A stretch of 36,638 nucleotides of DNA from Nisaea nitritireducens. GTDB taxonomy: Bacteria; Pseudomonadota; Alphaproteobacteria; Thalassobaculales; Thalassobaculaceae. Below, in pieces: positions 33,524-36,638 of the stretch. Location of the stretch: positions 1 to 36,638 of the forward strand of contig NZ_JACZFS010000062.1 in NCBI RefSeq assembly GCF_014904795.1, in the 5' to 3' direction. The first letter of the stretch is position 1; every line of letters begins with the position of its first letter. A model generated the notes under the pieces. The model was not told the DNA's origin. It ran no database searches and worked only from the letters and a program-made list of their open reading frames with translations. The translations under genes and the position numbers were made by a program.

Positions 33524-33853
33524 CTAGAACAGGGCGCGCCCCGCGGCGACGCTCGCGGTGCCGACAGCCACGGCCACGAGCGGGTTGGCGCCGAGCAGTG
33601 AGAGAGCGGCGACGATGACCAGGGCAGCGCGCTCCAGCCAGCCCGTATGCCAGATCGTCGGGGCCAGGATCGCGACCAGGACGGCGCCCGGTATGGCGGC
33701 GAGCCAGCGGGACACGAACCCGCCTTCCGGCACCCAGCGCATCATCAGGAAGCCGCCGACCCGGGTGAAGTACGTCACCACTCCCATCAGCAGGATGGCA
33801 ATCATCGCGGTCCAGTCGAACGCGAGGTATGGGGTGAGAAAATCAGCGTTCAC
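33524..33853 (-). CDS. azlD: AzlD family branched-chain amino acid transport protein
   Basis: A 109-residue membrane protein with about four helices, usual for AzlD, the small partner of AzlC in branched-chain amino acid export. TYFTRVGGFLMMRWVPEGGFVSRWLAAIPGAV is conserved family core (split across residues 27-58). The GTG at 33853 is preferred: GGAGG lies eight bases upstream, the length matches the family, and the gene then overlaps the azlC stop by 11 bases. A longer frame from 33919 would lie inside azlC. Substrate range is not readable from the sequence. Confidence 0.88.
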   Translation of the reverse strand: MNADFLTPYLAFDWTAMIAILLMGVVTYFTRVGGFLMMRWVPEGGFVSRWLAAIPGAVLVAILAPTIWHTGWLERAALVIVAALSLLGANPLVAVAVGTASVAAGRALF

Positions 33854-34523
33854 GGAGCAGGCCTCCGACCAGGGATCCGGCAATGCCGCCGATGACCACA
33901 TGGGCCTCACCGGGCACAAACTCGTTGGCGAGGATGGCGCCGGCAGCGGCTACGAGCCACGGCAGGATCTGCTTCCTGCCGGTCCATATCGGTTTGATCA
34001 TGATGACGAAGAAGGCCGGCAGCAGCACATCGAAGGCGAGGGCCTTCGGGTCCAGCGCGGCGCCGAGCGCATGGCCGAGCCCGGTGCCGAACACCCAGCT
34101 GAACCAGAGCGCGATGCCGGAGCCGAGCAGAATTCCGGCATCCGTTGCCCCTTTACGCCGCTCCGAGATCGCGACGGCCCAGTTGGCATCGGTCAGAAAG
34201 AAGAGGCTGATCCAGGTGAGGTGCCGGGGCAGGGGGGCGAACCATTCCCGGATCGATGCGCCCATCAGCAGCATGCGGGAATTGATACCAAGTGTCGTGA
34301 TCGCGATGATCAGCAGTGGAAGCGGATCCTGCCAAAGATCGATGATCGCGACCTGGGACGCACCGGCGAACACGAAGCCGCTCATGGTGACGGCCTCCAG
34401 CCAGGTCATTCCCACATTGCGGCTGATCACACCAACCGCGACGGCAAAAAAGAAGCCGCTGACGGCAATAGGCCAGATGAGGAATGCGCCCGTGCGCATG
34501 CCTGCTGAAGTGAAGGTCGTCAT
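33843..34523 (-). CDS. azlC: AzlC family branched-chain amino acid transport protein
   Basis: A 226-residue membrane protein of the AzlC family (PF03591). Family signatures include GFVFAGASQVAIIDLW, ITTLGINSRMLLMGASI and FFLTDANWAVAISERR, the last being close to the conserved TDE-like segment. With AzlD it forms an exporter for branched-chain or related amino acids in the inner membrane. The ATG at 34523 has AGGA six bases upstream; a longer start at 34577 is weak. It lies 99 bases downstream of the GlxA-type regulator on the same strand and is translationally coupled to azlD. Confidence 0.9.
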   Translation of the reverse strand: MTTFTSAGMRTGAFLIWPIAVSGFFFAVAVGVISRNVGMTWLEAVTMSGFVFAGASQVAIIDLWQDPLPLLIIAITTLGINSRMLLMGASIREWFAPLPRHLTWISLFFLTDANWAVAISERRKGATDAGILLGSGIALWFSWVFGTGLGHALGAALDPKALAFDVLLPAFFVIMIKPIWTGRKQILPWLVAAAGAILANEFVPGEAHVVIGGIAGSLVGGLLRER

Positions 34524-34622
34524 CTTAAATCCTGCCAGGTACCGGATAGGTGTGCGTCCGGGGGCGGGCAAGGTCAAACGAGATTTTGTTGCGATGCAAT
34601 TAGACTGGGTAACGCGTCGATT

Positions 34623-35624
34623 TTAGCCTGCGAGTTTCTGCATCACCAATGTGGGCGCGTCATGCCGGACCGCACGCTCGGCACGGGGTGTCCGGCCGAA
34701 ACATTCCCGGTAGCATTTCGAGAAATGGCTGGCGGAGACGAAGCCGCAGGCAAGAGCGACCGAGAGGATCGACATGCTGGTCTGGGCCAGCAGCTGGCGG
34801 GCGCGCTGCAGGCGGAGGTTCAGGTAGTAACGTGTCGGCGTGCTGGAGAGATATTTCCGGAACAGCCGCTCCAGCTGACGGGTCGAGAGTCCGGCCTTGT
34901 CCGCAAGGGCGGTCTGGCTCAGCGGCTCTTCCAGATTGGCTTCCATCTCGGCAATCACATTGATCAGCTTCGGATGGCTGACACCAAGGCGGGCACGCAA
35001 TTCCATGCGCTGATGATCGTGCGGCTCGCGGATTCGGTCGTGGATGAACTGCTCGGAGACCTCATTCGCCAGCTTGAAGCCGTGCTGCTTGGCAATCAGG
35101 TGCAGCATCATATCGAGGGCGGCCGTCCCGCCGGAGCAGGTAAAGCGGTCCCGGTCGATCTCGAACAGGTCCGACGTCACTTCGATCTCCGGGAACTCTT
35201 CGGTGAAACCGCCGAGATTTTCCCAGTGGATGGTGCAGCGCCGGTCTTCCAGCAGGCCGGCCCGGGCCAGCACATGTGCGCCGGTGCAGACCGACCCGAT
35301 GGCCGCACCCTGGCGGGACAAGCGCCGTAGGGCACCGAATACCCGATCGTTGCGATAATGCTGGGCGTCGATCCCGGCGGCGACGATGACGGCGTCCGAG
35401 TTGGTCAGGTCATAAAGAGTCCCGACAGTATTTACCTCGACGCCGTTGCTGGCCTGCACGGGCTTGCCGTCCTCGCTCAGCACGCGCCAATGATAGAGCG
35501 TCTTTCCGGCCATGCGGTTGGCCGAGCGCAGGGGCTCTACGGCCGCAGTGAAGGGAAGCAGCGAAAAGTTCGGCGTCAGGAAAAAATCGATGGTTAGCGG
35601 GACGTCATTTGGGTCGTCGAACAT
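34623..35624 (-). CDS. GlxA family regulator (DJ-1/PfpI domain plus AraC HTH), GbdR/ArgR-like
   Basis: A 333-residue regulator. Residues about 8-180 form a DJ-1/PfpI-like sensor domain: TIDFFLTPNFSLLPFTAAVEPL, WRVLSEDGKPVQASNGVEV, and the nucleophile-elbow Cys in GSVCTGAHVLARAGLL followed by TIHWENL. Residues about 225-325 are the AraC double helix-turn-helix (LSQTALADKAGLSTRQLERLF, SILSVALACGFVSASHFSK). The N-terminal EPLRSANRMAGKTLYHW is close to GbdR and ArgR of Pseudomonas; GbdR activates glycine betaine and sarcosine catabolism, including sox genes. A link to soxBDAG 15 kb away is inference. azlCD lies directly downstream and is another likely target. Confidence 0.9.
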   Translation of the reverse strand: MFDDPNDVPLTIDFFLTPNFSLLPFTAAVEPLRSANRMAGKTLYHWRVLSEDGKPVQASNGVEVNTVGTLYDLTNSDAVIVAAGIDAQHYRNDRVFGALRRLSRQGAAIGSVCTGAHVLARAGLLEDRRCTIHWENLGGFTEEFPEIEVTSDLFEIDRDRFTCSGGTAALDMMLHLIAKQHGFKLANEVSEQFIHDRIREPHDHQRMELRARLGVSHPKLINVIAEMEANLEEPLSQTALADKAGLSTRQLERLFRKYLSSTPTRYYLNLRLQRARQLLAQTSMSILSVALACGFVSASHFSKCYRECFGRTPRAERAVRHDAPTLVMQKLAG

Positions 35625-35841
35625 ATTTGGTCATACTCTCCACCGAACGGGTCTTTGCTTTTTCCTGCCCCGTCTTTTTTATCGCGAAAAGGATAAAGCC
35701 AAGTCGGGTCCCGGGAGCAATGAAAATAAGGCTTTGGTATATGTTTTCGATTGGCTCCGACCGTAGCTATGTCGTCAGCGGGACACTAGGTCGGGAATAG
35801 GCGATTTCAATCATGGCTTGGGGCACGACTGGGAGGATTCG

Positions 35842-36519
35842 ATGACCGACTGCGACAGGGTGGCGGCTGCTCTCCTTCGCCACGGTCTGCTGTTGCGCGG
35901 CGGATTTCATCCGGATGCACGGGAATTGGCACTTCCCGGGGGCGAATCAGTCGGGACTGTCCTGCTTGCGGGAAATGCCGGGCCAGGGATGTGGGAGGCG
36001 TTTTCCGCGCGAATGCCGGATGGTGCAGACCCGCTGGACCGCTGGAGCGGAGAGGTGCTGGGAGAGGTGGCCGGAGCGTTCGGGGGCGCTGCCGTGCTGC
36101 CGTCTGATGGCCCACCCTTTCGGCCGTTCCAGCAATGGGCGATGCGCGCCGAGCCGGTTTCTCCGTCGCCGATAGGTATCCTGATCCACCCTGTATACGG
36201 ACTCTGGCACGGATATCGGGGGGCTTTGTTGTTCGAGGCGGTTCTTGAACTGCCGTCCCTGACAGAAGCCGAAACGCACAGCCCGTGCGACAGCTGCTCT
36301 GATCGACCGTGCCTCACGACCTGTCCCGTCTGTGCATTCTCCGGCAGCGGCTATGACGTGCCGGCCTGCCGGTCCCATCTCCGTTCTGGTAGCGGAGACT
36401 TGTGCCTCGAAGGGTCATGCCTCGCGCGCCGGGCCTGTCCTGTCGGGCGGGACTACATCTATGAGCCAGCACAGTCGGCTTTTCATATGGCAGCGTTCAG
36501 AGGCGGCGCTCTTGAGTAA
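35842..36519 (+). CDS. Ferredoxin-like iron-sulfur protein
   Basis: A 225-residue protein. The N-terminal 140 residues form an alpha/beta domain without recognised motif. The C-terminus has nine Cys residues at 149, 152, 157, 161, 164, 176, 188, 193 and 199. CDSCSDRPCLTTCPV gives C-x2-C-x4-C-x3-CP and the second set CLEGSCLARRACPV gives C-x4-C-x5-CP, fitting one or two 4Fe-4S clusters. The end (PAQSAFHMAAF) is reminiscent of an uncharacterised alphaproteobacterial ferredoxin family and weakly of QueG-type proteins. It may carry electrons or be a corrinoid- or queuosine-related reductase relative; no substrate is known. The ATG at 35842 has GGGAGG five bases upstream. Confidence 0.78.
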   Translation: MTDCDRVAAALLRHGLLLRGGFHPDARELALPGGESVGTVLLAGNAGPGMWEAFSARMPDGADPLDRWSGEVLGEVAGAFGGAAVLPSDGPPFRPFQQWAMRAEPVSPSPIGILIHPVYGLWHGYRGALLFEAVLELPSLTEAETHSPCDSCSDRPCLTTCPVCAFSGSGYDVPACRSHLRSGSGDLCLEGSCLARRACPVGRDYIYEPAQSAFHMAAFRGGALE

Positions 36520-36552
36520 TGCCGGGAAATAATCTGGTGAAGTCGGAACGAA

Positions 36553-36587
36553 AAACGGCCGGTCATCTGACCGGCCGTTTGTTTTTT
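36553..36587. terminator. Bidirectional intrinsic terminator
   Basis: AAACGGCCGGTC (36553-36564) and GACCGGCCGTTT (36569-36580) are a perfect 12-bp stem with an ATCT loop. GTTTTTTC follows on the plus strand and TTTTTCG on the minus strand, so it can end both the ferredoxin-like gene and a gene entering from the right. Confidence 0.92.
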
Positions 36588-36602
36588 CTGTGGTCTGAAG
36601 CG

Positions 36603-36638
36603 TCAGGGTACTTCGGAAATCGACTCAAGCTGAGCTTC
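36603..36638 (-). CDS. C-terminal end of a gene entering from the right edge (partial)
   Basis: Read on the minus strand, the last 36 bases give EAQLESISEVP followed by a TGA at 36605-36603. The stop falls just before the bidirectional terminator, which is the expected position for a leftward gene's end. Only eleven residues are visible, so neither the product nor even the reading frame is certain. Confidence 0.35.
   Translation of the reverse strand, partial: EAQLESISEVP

Noticed and set aside
1-36638. CRISPR array, insertion sequence, prophage, tRNA or rRNA
   Set aside because: No regularly spaced identical repeats, no transposase or phage genes and no tRNA-like cloverleaf or rRNA sequence were recognised on either strand.

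Overview
The window is high-GC bacterial DNA with dense, short-gapped genes. The gene content suggests an alphaproteobacterium, probably a marine or soil Rhodospirillales-like heterotroph: an alphaproteobacterial-type non-pyrrolysine MttB, a soxBDAG operon, a PAS_5 protein, a dipeptide-type ABC transporter and a CGTCATCCC-type palindromic repeat. This taxonomic placement is inference; no rRNA or other marker gene is present.

Layout. (1) 1-1.7 kb: the 5' part of a large RTX/DUF4347 surface or secreted protein on the minus strand. Its upstream region holds a striking A-tract/TTGGAAAA repeat. (2) 2.0-5.2 kb: an SDR, a SAM methyltransferase, and a TetR regulator divergent from an NmrA-type reductase, with an inverted-repeat operator lying over a recognisable promoter. 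(3) 5.3-6.9 kb: a type III polyketide synthase coupled to an isoprenylcysteine-methyltransferase-like enzyme, resembling alkylpyrone methyl ether operons. (4) 7.0-11.8 kb: a secreted protein of unknown function, a non-pyrrolysine MttB methyltransferase, a D-threonine-aldolase-like enzyme and a voltage-sensor ion channel ending in a zinc ribbon. (5) 11.9-14.5 kb: a metallophosphoesterase and an AraC regulator divergent from an SDR. (6) 14.5-19.8 kb: soxB-soxD-soxA-soxG, the complete heterotetrameric sarcosine oxidase, transcribed leftward. Upstream of it and in the same direction are a PAS_5 protein and a 637-residue membrane-anchored protein of unknown function. (7) 22.6-30.1 kb: a class III aminotransferase and, divergently, a five-gene peptide/dipeptide-type ABC importer. 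(8) 30.2-35.6 kb: propionyl-CoA synthetase, a degenerate GGDEF/EAL-like protein, AzlC/AzlD exporter subunits and a GlxA/GbdR-type regulator, all on the minus strand. (9) 35.8-36.6 kb: a ferredoxin-like protein, a strong terminator and the tail of one further gene.

How the genes may work together. The metabolic theme is catabolism of N-methylated compounds: an MttB-type demethylase, sarcosine oxidase that passes one-carbon units to tetrahydrofolate, a glycine-linked PLP aldolase-like enzyme, a PLP aminotransferase, an importer and a GbdR-like regulator. No corrinoid protein, corrinoid reactivase or tetrahydrofolate methyltransferase for MttB is visible in the window, so the link is a hypothesis. 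I saw no tRNA, rRNA, CRISPR array, transposase or replication origin.
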